A stretch of 15,990 bases of DNA, from assembly GCA_944358685.1 (NCBI GenBank), contig CALVRQ010000040.1, positions 1 to 15,990 on the forward strand, read 5' to 3'. Shown here piece by piece: positions 7,102-12,813 of the stretch. The translations under genes and the position numbers were made by a program. The first letter of the stretch is position 1. Each line of letters starts with the position of its first letter. Under the pieces are notes generated by a model that was not told the origin of the DNA, did no database searches, and saw nothing but the letters and a program-made list of their open reading frames with translations. This DNA comes from an uncultured Bacilli bacterium. GTDB lineage: Bacteria; Bacillota_I; Bacilli_A; RF39; UBA660.

Positions 7102-7422
7102 ATGTTGAACCAAATAGTTTTAGTTGGCCGTTTAGCAAGCGACCCAGAATTGTACGAAACCGAAACCGGTAAAAAAATAGTCCAAATGGTTTTAGCAGTA
7201 CCAAGAGCCTATAAAAATTCAGCAGGTGAATATGAAACCGATTTCATATATTGTAAACTATGGCAAGGAATTGCTCAAAGAACAAGTGATTACTGTAAAA
7301 AAGGCGACCTTGTTGGTATCAAAGGGAGAGTTGAAACCTATAATTATGATACTGAACATGGACGCAAATATATTACCGAAGTTATCGTTGAAAAAATTAC
7401 ATTTTTGTCGTCAAAAAAATAA
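7102..7422 (+). CDS. ssb: Single-stranded DNA-binding protein, short form
   Basis: A 106-residue OB-fold protein with clear SSB signatures: LNQIVLVGRL at the start, SDPEL, FIYCKLW, KGDLVGIKGRVET and a final beta strand EVIVEKITFL. The frame is open further upstream, but the ATG at 7102 with AAAGGAGGG at 7089-7096 is the start. The disordered glycine-rich linker and acidic tip (D-D-x-P-F) of housekeeping SSB are missing; the protein ends in SSKK. It should bind ssDNA but not recruit SSB partners such as PriA or RecQ. This resembles SsbB-type accessory paralogues of about 110 residues (competence) or phage-type SSBs. A full-length SSB presumably sits elsewhere. Confidence 0.92.
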   Translation: MLNQIVLVGRLASDPELYETETGKKIVQMVLAVPRAYKNSAGEYETDFIYCKLWQGIAQRTSDYCKKGDLVGIKGRVETYNYDTEHGRKYITEVIVEKITFLSSKK

Positions 7423-7458
7423 TGCACGATAAAATCCCTATAAAATACACTCCTATAC

Positions 7459-7493
7459 AAAAGACTGTTAATTGAACCACATAACAGTCTTTT
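7459..7493 (+). terminator. Terminator of ssb
   Basis: A 12-bp stem around AAGACTGTTA (7461-7470) and TAACAGTCTT (7482-7491), followed by TTTTT. It may also stop the convergent gene, whose own stop codon is at 7495-7497. Confidence 0.75.
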
Positions 7494-7494
7494 T

Positions 7495-7698
7495 CTATTC
7501 TTCATTTTTAAACTCCTCATAAAATATGTCATCAGGCCTACAGCCAAAAACATTGGCAATTTTAACCGCCATTTTATAAGAAAGGCGTCTCTTACCATTC
7601 TCAATTTGCCAGTAGAAAGGCTTACTAATTTTTAAATGGTTTGCCATATACTCACAAGTAAACTTATTTTTTATACGCATAGCCTTTAATTCGTTCAT
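7495..7698 (-). CDS. XRE/Cro-type HTH repressor, single domain
   Basis: A 67-residue protein that is essentially one lambda-repressor-like HTH domain (MNELKAMRIKNKFTCEYMANHL, then ISKPFYWQIENGKRRLSY, AVKIANVFGCRPDDIFYEE). The ATG at 7696-7698 is preceded by GGGAGGTG; an upstream in-frame TTG falls before that site and is unlikely. Proteins of this size are common as phage or mobile-element Cro-like regulators and as stand-alone switches. It is transcribed away from the XRE gene at 7855, and its promoter spacer holds a perfect palindrome, so feedback control is likely. Its target beyond the shared control region is unknown. Confidence 0.88.
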   Translation of the reverse strand: MNELKAMRIKNKFTCEYMANHLKISKPFYWQIENGKRRLSYKMAVKIANVFGCRPDDIFYEEFKNEE

Positions 7699-7742
7699 TT
7701 TCGACACCTCCCACAAGTTAAAATAATTGTGTTTACATATTA

Positions 7743-7771
7743 ATTATATATTAACTTCAAGTTAATTTCAA
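7743..7771 (-). promoter_or_regulatory. Promoter of the minus-strand regulator, with operator in the spacer
   Basis: On the minus strand: TTGAAA (7766-7771), a 17-base spacer, TATAAT (7743-7748). The spacer contains the perfect palindrome TTAACTTGAAGTTAA (7751-7765), of the form TAAC-N5-GTTA. A protein bound there would block RNA polymerase. Confidence 0.75.
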
Positions 7772-7776
7772 GAAAA

Positions 7777-7795
7777 TTCTAACATAAAGTTAGAA
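7777..7795. promoter_or_regulatory. Second operator of the divergent regulator pair
   Basis: TTCTAACATAAAGTTAGAA is a perfect 7-5-7 inverted repeat with the same core, TAAC-N5-GTTA, as the palindrome at 7751-7765; the two centres are 28 bases apart. It lies just upstream of the -35 position of the plus-strand promoter. Confidence 0.65.
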
Positions 7796-7818
7796 AAGAT
7801 GTAATGTTTGCTAAATGT

Positions 7819-7827
7819 TGATATAAT
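7819..7827 (+). promoter_or_regulatory. Extended -10 promoter of the XRE gene at 7855
   Basis: TGATATAAT (TG at 7819-7820, TATAAT at 7822-7827) is a consensus extended -10. No good -35 is present, which extended -10 promoters tolerate. Confidence 0.6.
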
Positions 7828-7854
7828 TCTAGTTAACGAAAGGATAACGATTAT

Positions 7855-8226
7855 ATGGTAGCAGGACAAAGATTAAGAGAAGCAAGAAAGAAAGCAAATT
7901 TAACACAAGAACAACTTGCCAACATGCTTGGCATTAAAGCCGCAGAAATTTCACAATATGAATCAAATAAGAGAACTCCGCGTTGGCCAATATTTAGAAA
8001 AATACTAGATATTTTAAACATTAGTGCTGATGAAGTGCTAGGCCGTGAAGTCACTGTTCATGATGGAGAAGAATATCAAGTCAGATTATCTAAAGAAGAT
8101 TTAAAAATATTATCAAACATCAAAGATAATCCTACACTTTATAAAATCTTACTCAAAGACCCAGAACGCAACATTCACCTTATCAGTAGTAACCTTAAAA
8201 AGTTAATACCAGAAATAGATAGTTAA
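7855..8226 (+). CDS. XRE-family transcriptional regulator with C-terminal tail
   Basis: A 123-residue protein. Residues 5-60 form a lambda-repressor-like HTH (RLREARKKANLTQEQLAN, then IKAAEISQYESNKRTP). The C-terminal 50 residues carry a pattern shared with the next gene: EEY-x-x-R-L/I-S-x-x-D-x-x-IL-x-x-I, then P-TLY-x-x-L, then an R-x-x-x-LI helix. The tail probably mediates oligomerisation; no peptidase or ligand domain is seen. ATG 7855 has GAAAGGA 10 bases upstream. It is divergent from the Cro-sized gene at 7495-7698 and shares its control region. The layout resembles a CI/Cro switch, but no integrase or phage structural gene is in the window. Confidence 0.9.
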   Translation: MVAGQRLREARKKANLTQEQLANMLGIKAAEISQYESNKRTPRWPIFRKILDILNISADEVLGREVTVHDGEEYQVRLSKEDLKILSNIKDNPTLYKILLKDPERNIHLISSNLKKLIPEIDS

Positions 8227-8262
8227 CTACAGGTGGATTTAACTGTAATAAACATCATATCT

Positions 8263-8271
8263 TGTTATAAT
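8263..8271 (+). promoter_or_regulatory. Extended -10 promoter of the XRE gene at 8292
   Basis: TGTTATAAT (TG at 8263-8264, TATAAT at 8266-8271), 20 bases before the start codon, without a clear -35. Upstream, at 8222-8245, TTAACT occurs twice as a direct repeat and may be a weak operator. Confidence 0.5.
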
Positions 8272-8291
8272 TCATGGTATGGTGATAGATT

Positions 8292-8645
8292 ATGTTAGGC
8301 ACAGAGATAAAAAAAGCAAGAAAAAAACAAGGACTAACCCAAAAAGAGTTAGGAGACTTAATTGGTGTTTCTAAATCATCAATAAATTACTTTGAACGCG
8401 ATGGCCGCAATCCTACATTAGATCATCTTTTAAAACTAAGTGAAGTGTTGAACTTACCAATAGATTTATTATTAGGATTAGACCAACCAGTTAGTATCAT
8501 CGCCGAAAATGAAGAATACAAAGCACGAATTTCAAGTAAAGATATGCAAATATTAAATGAAATAAAATTATATCCAACTCTTTATAGACGGCTTTGTGAT
8601 GACACAAAACGAACAGTTAAATTAATAAATATACGTTTAAAATAG
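8292..8645 (+). CDS. XRE-family transcriptional regulator, paralogue of 7855-8226
   Basis: A 117-residue protein. The HTH at residues 4-60 (EIKKARKKQGLTQKELGD, VSKSSINYFERDGRNP) is followed by the same tail as its neighbour: ENEEYKARISSKDMQIL, PTLYRRL, R-T-V-K-LI. The two genes are evidently a tandem duplication of one regulator. The recognition helices differ (here SKSSINYFER, there KAAEISQYES), so they probably read different operators. ATG 8292 has GGTGAT at a suitable distance. It has its own promoter and terminator, so it is separately controlled. Target unknown. Confidence 0.9.
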   Translation: MLGTEIKKARKKQGLTQKELGDLIGVSKSSINYFERDGRNPTLDHLLKLSEVLNLPIDLLLGLDQPVSIIAENEEYKARISSKDMQILNEIKLYPTLYRRLCDDTKRTVKLINIRLK

Positions 8646-8665
8646 TTAAAAAAACTATTTTTCTT
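8639..8665 (+). terminator. Terminator after the second XRE gene
   Basis: AAAATAGTT (8639-8647), loop of five A, AACTATTTT (8653-8661), followed by T and a further T-rich stretch. The stem is AT-rich and weak. Confidence 0.6.
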
Positions 8666-8704
8666 TTTGGCAAAATTTAGTAAAATATAATTAGGGAGGT
8701 ATTT

Positions 8705-9973
8705 ATGGATATATTAGATATAATTGATAAAAAAGAAAAAAACGAAAAACTAACAAAAGAAGAATTGCAATTTGTAATAGATGGATATTTAGATGGCCGA
8801 ATAAAAGATTATCAAATGTCTGCTTTTTTAACCGAAATAGATTTACTTGGACTATCAGAAGAAGAAACGATTAATTTAACTGATATTATGCTTCATAGCG
8901 GCGAAATCTTAAATTTAGGTTTTGATAACATAACTGATAAACATTCAACTGGTGGAGTTGGTGATAAAACAACTATCGTTTTAGCACCTCTCGTTGCATC
9001 TTTGGGTGTTAAAGTAGCAAAAATGAGCGGTCGAGGTTTAGGACACACTGGAGGTACTATCGACAAATTAGAATCAATCAAAGGCTTTCAAACATCTATG
9101 CCATTAGAAAAGTTTAAAGAGCAAGTTTCAAAAATCGGTATTGCTTTAGTAGGTGGAATGGGCAACTTAGTTCCAGCTGACAAAAAGGTATACGCTCTAA
9201 GGGATGTTACTGGCACCGTTGATTCAGTCCCATTAATTGCCTCAAGTATAATGAGTAAAAAATTAGCTAGTGGTGCTTCTAACATTGTCATTGATTTAAA
9301 AGTAGGTAGTGGCGCCTTAGTAAATAGCCTAGAAGAAGCTAAACAACTAGCAAATCTAATGGTTACCATTGGTAAAAATAATAATAAACAAACAGCATGC
9401 GTTTTAACAAATATGGACGAGCCACTAGGATATGCAGTTGGAAATTCTATCGAAGTAATTGAAGCTATAAACACTTTAAAAGGTGACGGCCCAAAAGATT
9501 TAACAAATTTAGTTATTAAATTAGGAACATTAATGACTTCTATGGGTTTAAATATATCTGAAGTAGAAGCTGAAACCAAAGTTAAAGAAAACTTGTATAA
9601 CGGTCAAGGTTATAAAAAAATGCTCGAATGGGTTAAAGCTCAAGGTGGAGATATTAATAATATTCCTTTAGCTAAACACACCAAAGTAATCTCATCAAAA
9701 AAAGACGGATATATATCTTTCATTGATGCCTTAGAAATAGGTAAATTAGCTAGAAAACTAGGTGCTGGTAGACTCACTAAAGATGAAGAAATTGATTTGT
9801 CGGTCGGACTAATTTTAAACTATAAAGTTGGCGATTATGTCCAAAAAGGCGAGCCTTTAGTAACCATATTATATAATGAAAAAGAAATCACTGAAGAAGA
9901 AGTTTTATCATGCTTTAAATTCAGTGAAAATGAAGTAGATAATCCAAAATTAATCATCGACATTGTGAGGTAA
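8705..9973 (+). CDS. pdp: Pyrimidine-nucleoside phosphorylase
   Basis: A 422-residue member of the thymidine/pyrimidine-nucleoside phosphorylase family. It splits uridine or thymidine and deoxyuridine with phosphate to the base and (deoxy)ribose 1-phosphate in nucleoside salvage. The phosphate-binding KHSTGGVGDK is at residues 79-88 and the family signature SGRGLGHTGGTIDKLE at 108-123. Domains are the small alpha domain, the large alpha/beta phosphate domain, then the C-terminal alpha/beta hammerhead (from about residue 335). Bacillota enzymes are usually Pdp with broad specificity rather than strict DeoA, hence the symbol; sequence alone does not settle it. AGGGAGG is 5 bases before the ATG; a TATAAT at 8686-8691 is the probable -10. 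It is monocistronic, without deoB, deoC or a transporter nearby. Confidence 0.95.
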   Translation: MDILDIIDKKEKNEKLTKEELQFVIDGYLDGRIKDYQMSAFLTEIDLLGLSEEETINLTDIMLHSGEILNLGFDNITDKHSTGGVGDKTTIVLAPLVASLGVKVAKMSGRGLGHTGGTIDKLESIKGFQTSMPLEKFKEQVSKIGIALVGGMGNLVPADKKVYALRDVTGTVDSVPLIASSIMSKKLASGASNIVIDLKVGSGALVNSLEEAKQLANLMVTIGKNNNKQTACVLTNMDEPLGYAVGNSIEVIEAINTLKGDGPKDLTNLVIKLGTLMTSMGLNISEVEAETKVKENLYNGQGYKKMLEWVKAQGGDINNIPLAKHTKVISSKKDGYISFIDALEIGKLARKLGAGRLTKDEEIDLSVGLILNYKVGDYVQKGEPLVTILYNEKEITEEEVLSCFKFSENEVDNPKLIIDIVR

Positions 9974-9983
9974 ATAAAAAAAG

Positions 9984-10006
9984 TCTAGAAAATTCTAGAT
10001 TTTTTT
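9984..10006 (+). terminator. Terminator of pdp
   Basis: TCTAGAA (9984-9990), two-base loop, TTCTAGA (9993-9999), followed by seven T. A-rich 5' flank extends the pairing. Confidence 0.75.
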
Positions 10007-10084
10007 CACAAAAAAAGGAAAATTTCAAAAAATCTTGTATAATTAATATAGATAGAACATGAAGTAAGCTATTAATATTTAGGT

Positions 10085-10186
10085 AAAAAAGGAACAGTTC
10101 CCCCTGAAGGACTGTTCCAAATAAAAGAATAAAAAGGGGCTGGCTAGTTTACACTAGCGCCAATTCAACTAAAATTGAATTGGTGC
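10085..10186 (-). ncRNA. Candidate small RNA A, antisense to the recG leader region
   Basis: On the minus strand a good promoter (10192-10219) predicts a start at G 10186. The transcript of about 100 nt ends at a strong terminator: GGAACAGT (10111-10118 on plus), a 12-base loop, ACTGTTCC (10091-10098) and six T (10090-10085). The T run exists only on this strand, which fixes the orientation. From the 5' end the RNA has a hairpin from 10175-10186 with 10157-10168 (one A-C mismatch on this strand, G-U on the other, so that hairpin might also serve a plus-strand leader). A second small stem GCTAG/CTAGC and a single-stranded CCCCTTTTT linker (10131-10139) follow. The terminator loop exposes TTCAGGGGG. 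No open reading frame of note. Confidence 0.6.
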
Positions 10187-10191
10187 TATAT

Positions 10192-10219
10192 ATAATATCA
10201 GAAAATTAAAATATGTCAA
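10192..10219 (-). promoter_or_regulatory. Promoter of candidate small RNA A
   Basis: On the minus strand: perfect TTGACA (10214-10219), a 16-base spacer, TATTAT (10192-10197). It points away from recG. For recG itself only a TATAAT at 10038-10043 (poor -35) or within 10190-10196 is seen. Confidence 0.65.
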
Positions 10220-10256
10220 GAGATTTTTCCAAAAAAATAAAAAAAGGAGGGCAAAC

Positions 10257-12239
10257 ATGAACTTAGAAGATATCAAAGGAATAGGTAAAACAACCATCAA
10301 ATACTTAAATGAACTTGGAATATATAATGTGCAAGATTTGATAAATTATTATCCTTTTAGATATGAAATAATTGAAAATACTGATATAAAAAAATTAAAT
10401 GATGGCGACAAAATTGTCATTGGAGGTATCATCGAAAATAAGCCAATCATCATTCACTTTAACCGCAAGTTAAATAAAATGAGTTTTCATTTAAACACTG
10501 GTGATTTTATTACCAATATTACTATTTTTAACCGTGCCTTTTTAAAAGATAAATTAAATATTGGCAATACCGTGACCATCATTGGAAAATATAATCAAAA
10601 AAATAATAGTATAATTGCTAGTGATATTAAATTTGGACTTATTGAAAAAACATTAATTGAACCAATCTATCATTCATCATTTAAAATCAGTAGTTCTAAA
10701 ATATCCAAAATAATTAAATCAGTCTTAGGTAAAGTAAAATCATTAGATAATATTCCGGATTCACTTATTCAAAAATATCATTTTATAAGTAAAGAAGAAG
10801 CTATAAAAATAGCTCACACTCCAAAAGATAAAGAAACGTTAAGAAAAGCTTTATCAAGATTAAAATATGAAGAATTATTTATGTACATGATGAAAATTAG
10901 TTATTTAAAAAAATCAAAAAAACAAAGCAATGGTCTTTCTAGAAATGTTGAAAAAGGAAAGGTATTAGAAATGATAAATAATTTACCATTCGAATTAACG
11001 AAAGACCAATTAAAATCAGTTGAAGATATATATGATGATTTAATCAGTAATAATAGAATGAATAGACTTCTTCAAGGAGATGTCGGAAGTGGTAAAACCA
11101 TAGTTTCTTTTATTGCCTTATACATTAATTACTTATCAGGTTATCAAGGAGCCCTAATGGCCCCAACCGAAATTTTAGCATCACAGCACTTCACAAACTT
11201 TAAAAAACTTTTTCCAAACCTAAATGTCATACTATTAACAGGCAAACTAAAATCCAAAGAAAAAAAAGAAGTTAAACAAGCAATTGAAAGCGGAAAAGCC
11301 GATGTAATCATAGGTACTCATGCCCTTATAAGTGAAGATGTCACGTATAAAAACCTAGGCTTAGTTATCACCGACGAACAGCACCGTTTCGGTGTTACCC
11401 AAAGAGGCAATCTAAAAAATAAAGGACTAACCCCAGATATTTTATATATGAGTGCCACCCCAATTCCTAGGACCTATGCCTTAACCTTATATGGTGATAT
11501 GGATATATCTAGTATTAGAACAATGCCTAGTGGCCGAAAACCTGTTAAGACATACGTTAAAACTAATAAAGAAATCAAAGATGTTTTATATATGATGTTA
11601 GACCAAATAAAAGCTCATCATCAAATATATGTTATTGCACCATTAATTGAAGAAAGTGACAAAATAGACTTAGAAGATGTCTATAAACTAGAAGAAAAAA
11701 TGAAAAGAGCATTTGGCAAAGTTTGTAATGTTGGTATCATGCATGGTAAAATGAGCGCTAAAGAAAAAGAAGAAGTTATGGATGATTTCAAACAAAACAA
11801 AATTCAAATATTAATAAGCACTACAGTCATTGAAGTTGGTGTCGATGTAGCAAACGCCACCATGATTGTTATATTTGATAGTTATCGCTTCGGTCTTTCT
11901 GCCTTGCACCAACTTAGAGGTAGAGTAGGTAGAAACGACTTAGAAAGTTACTGTATATTAATAAGTGATAAAGAAACTAAAAGACTAGAAGTATTAACAA
12001 GAACAAATGATGGCTTTAAAGTCAGCGAAGAAGATTTTAAATTAAGAGGCGGTGGCGATATATTTGGAGTAAGACAAAGTGGAGATATGAACTTCAAACT
12101 AGCTGATATCAAAAATGATTATGATTTATTATTAAAAGCCAAAGAAGATAGCCAAACCTTTTTAAAAAGTTCTGAATATAATTTAGAAAAATATAAATAT
12201 ATAAAAAGTCAAATAAAAGAGTCCACTAATTTAGATTAA
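10257..12239 (+). CDS. recG: ATP-dependent DNA helicase RecG
   Basis: A 660-residue RecG, the double-stranded DNA translocase that reverses stalled forks and processes Holliday junctions and R-loops. Order of parts: N-terminal helix and HhH-like start (LEDIKGIGKTTIKYLNELGI), the OB-fold wedge domain (about 45-140), then two RecA-like motor domains. Motifs: Walker A GDVGSGKT (274-281), DEQH (373-376, in DEQHRFG), SATPIPRT, and the second-domain QLRGRVGR (552-559), followed by the RecG-typical hairpin region with LRGGGDIFGVRQSG. Start ATG 10257 has AAAAGGAGGG close by. Length is near the usual 680. It stands alone, flanked by the two candidate small RNAs. Confidence 0.97.
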   Translation: MNLEDIKGIGKTTIKYLNELGIYNVQDLINYYPFRYEIIENTDIKKLNDGDKIVIGGIIENKPIIIHFNRKLNKMSFHLNTGDFITNITIFNRAFLKDKLNIGNTVTIIGKYNQKNNSIIASDIKFGLIEKTLIEPIYHSSFKISSSKISKIIKSVLGKVKSLDNIPDSLIQKYHFISKEEAIKIAHTPKDKETLRKALSRLKYEELFMYMMKISYLKKSKKQSNGLSRNVEKGKVLEMINNLPFELTKDQLKSVEDIYDDLISNNRMNRLLQGDVGSGKTIVSFIALYINYLSGYQGALMAPTEILASQHFTNFKKLFPNLNVILLTGKLKSKEKKEVKQAIESGKADVIIGTHALISEDVTYKNLGLVITDEQHRFGVTQRGNLKNKGLTPDILYMSATPIPRTYALTLYGDMDISSIRTMPSGRKPVKTYVKTNKEIKDVLYMMLDQIKAHHQIYVIAPLIEESDKIDLEDVYKLEEKMKRAFGKVCNVGIMHGKMSAKEKEEVMDDFKQNKIQILISTTVIEVGVDVANATMIVIFDSYRFGLSALHQLRGRVGRNDLESYCILISDKETKRLEVLTRTNDGFKVSEEDFKLRGGGDIFGVRQSGDMNFKLADIKNDYDLLLKAKEDSQTFLKSSEYNLEKYKYIKSQIKESTNLD

Positions 12240-12273
12240 ATGTGTAAAGCGTACAAAAACTACAAAAAAATCA

Positions 12274-12302
12274 TTGACATTATAGTCTAAAAAAATTATA
12301 CT
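12274..12302 (+). promoter_or_regulatory. Near-consensus promoter of candidate small RNA B
   Basis: TTGACA (12274-12279), a 17-base spacer and TATACT (12297-12302). It is among the best sigma-A promoters in the window. Expected start about 12309. Confidence 0.8.
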
Positions 12303-12308
12303 TTTAAT

Positions 12309-12401
12309 GCATAGGTAAAGGTAATCTATGCCAGCTACTTATTACCTATATAGTAGCTAACCAACCCCCTGAAAAGGCCATTAATTTGGCCTCATTTTTT
12401 T
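12309..12401 (+). ncRNA. Candidate small RNA B, two kissing hairpins and a C-rich motif
   Basis: A transcript of about 93 nt between a near-consensus promoter and a terminator, with no ribosome site or reading frame. Hairpin 1 is GCATAG (12309-12314)/CTATGC (12326-12331). Hairpin 2 is AGCTACT (12333-12339)/AGTAGCT (12352-12358). The loops contain GGTAAT (12320-12325) and ATTACC (12341-12346), which are perfectly complementary and could kiss. Alternatively ATAGGTAA (12311-12318) can pair with TTACCTAT (12343-12350), excluding both hairpins. A single-stranded ACCAACCCCCTGAA follows (12360-12373), then the terminator AGGCCA (12375-12380)/TGGCCT (12387-12392) and seven T (12395-12401). Exposed C-rich stretches in Bacillota small RNAs (RsaE/RoxS type) bind Shine-Dalgarno sequences, so a trans-acting regulator is a fair guess. 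I match it to no named family. Confidence 0.7.
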
Positions 12402-12569
12402 GTTCTTTTCTTTATTTATAAGGAAGTGCAACAATTGAAATTTTACAAAAGTGGATTCATAATTATAATTATTTTTCATAATAATAAATCCGTCTTTATC
12501 AAATTTACTATCATCGGTTATATGCTTTTTTGCCCATGAATTAAAATTAACTATGTCTACATGTTTCAT
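12381..12569 (-). CDS. Doubtful small open reading frame
   Basis: A 62-codon frame (MKHVDIVNFNSWAKKHI at the start) with no recognised domain. The region before its ATG has only a weak AAGTAAAG, and its last codons run through the terminator of candidate small RNA B. It fills the only otherwise empty stretch between that RNA and the hairpins at 12590, so it may be the remnant of a gene or mere chance in AT-rich DNA. Confidence 0.22.
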   Translation of the reverse strand: MKHVDIVNFNSWAKKHITDDSKFDKDGFIIMKNNYNYESTFVKFQLLHFLINKEKNKKMRPN

Positions 12570-12589
12570 ACTTTACTTATAACAAAAAT

Positions 12590-12633
12590 GTCCCCTTTAG
12601 GGGACGCATGACAAAATTTATTTTGTCATTTTT
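12590..12633. terminator. Double hairpin, terminator-like on both strands
   Basis: Hairpin 1: GTCCCC (12590-12595), loop TTTA, GGGGAC (12600-12605); on the minus strand it is followed by ATTTTTG. Hairpin 2: ATGACAAAA (12608-12616), loop TTTA, TTTTGTCAT (12621-12629), followed on the plus strand by TTTT. No nearby gene clearly needs either, so this may mark the edge of an inserted module. Confidence 0.55.
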
Positions 12634-12755
12634 AATATACTAGGAATTTGCTCCCGTAAAAAGCAAAAAAACTGTTTAAAAGAACGAATGTTTGTGATAT
12701 ACTTAATACATCAAAGAGATGAGGTAATGATATAAAAATTTTAAAAGTTAATTCA
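12634..12755 (+). repeat. SOS promoter module, copy B (direct repeat with 4943-5046)
   Basis: Aligns with 4943-5046 over about 100 bases with small gaps: AATATACTA..AATTTGCT, the LexA-boxed promoter, ATCAAAGA.ATGAGGT, and a frame reading I-K-I-L-K-V-N-S before a stop at 12756. The frame has ATGAT just before it, as if a start codon had been disrupted. It sits at the left edge of the restriction-modification module. Confidence 0.75.
12675..12703 (+). promoter_or_regulatory. LexA-controlled (SOS) promoter, copy B, upstream of the methyltransferase
   Basis: TTTAAA (12675-12680), a 17-base spacer, TATACT (12698-12703). AGAACGAATGTTTG (12681-12694) in the spacer fits the Bacillus LexA box except for its first base. 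No terminator lies between it and the methyltransferase start 110 bases on. Confidence 0.75.
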
Positions 12756-12775
12756 TAGGAAATATTAGCTATATG

Positions 12776-12784
12776 TGATATAAT
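12776..12784 (+). promoter_or_regulatory. Extended -10 promoter of the methyltransferase
   Basis: TGATATAAT (TG at 12776-12777, TATAAT at 12779-12784), 29 bases before the start codon; no good -35. Gives the gene a basal promoter besides the SOS one. Confidence 0.55.
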
Positions 12785-12813
12785 TATAAATAAAAAGTTA
12801 GGTGATAATTAAT

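Noticed and set aside
7495..8645. Prophage or integrative element at the regulator cluster
   Set aside because: A Cro-like/CI-like pair and a short SSB are suggestive, but no integrase, att site, replication or structural gene is found and housekeeping genes border both sides.
10157..10186. 12-bp hairpin as a plus-strand terminator before recG
   Set aside because: No T run follows it on the plus strand (TATATATAAT instead), and a minus-strand promoter directly abuts it; treated as part of small RNA A, with the caveat that its G-U pair favours the plus strand.
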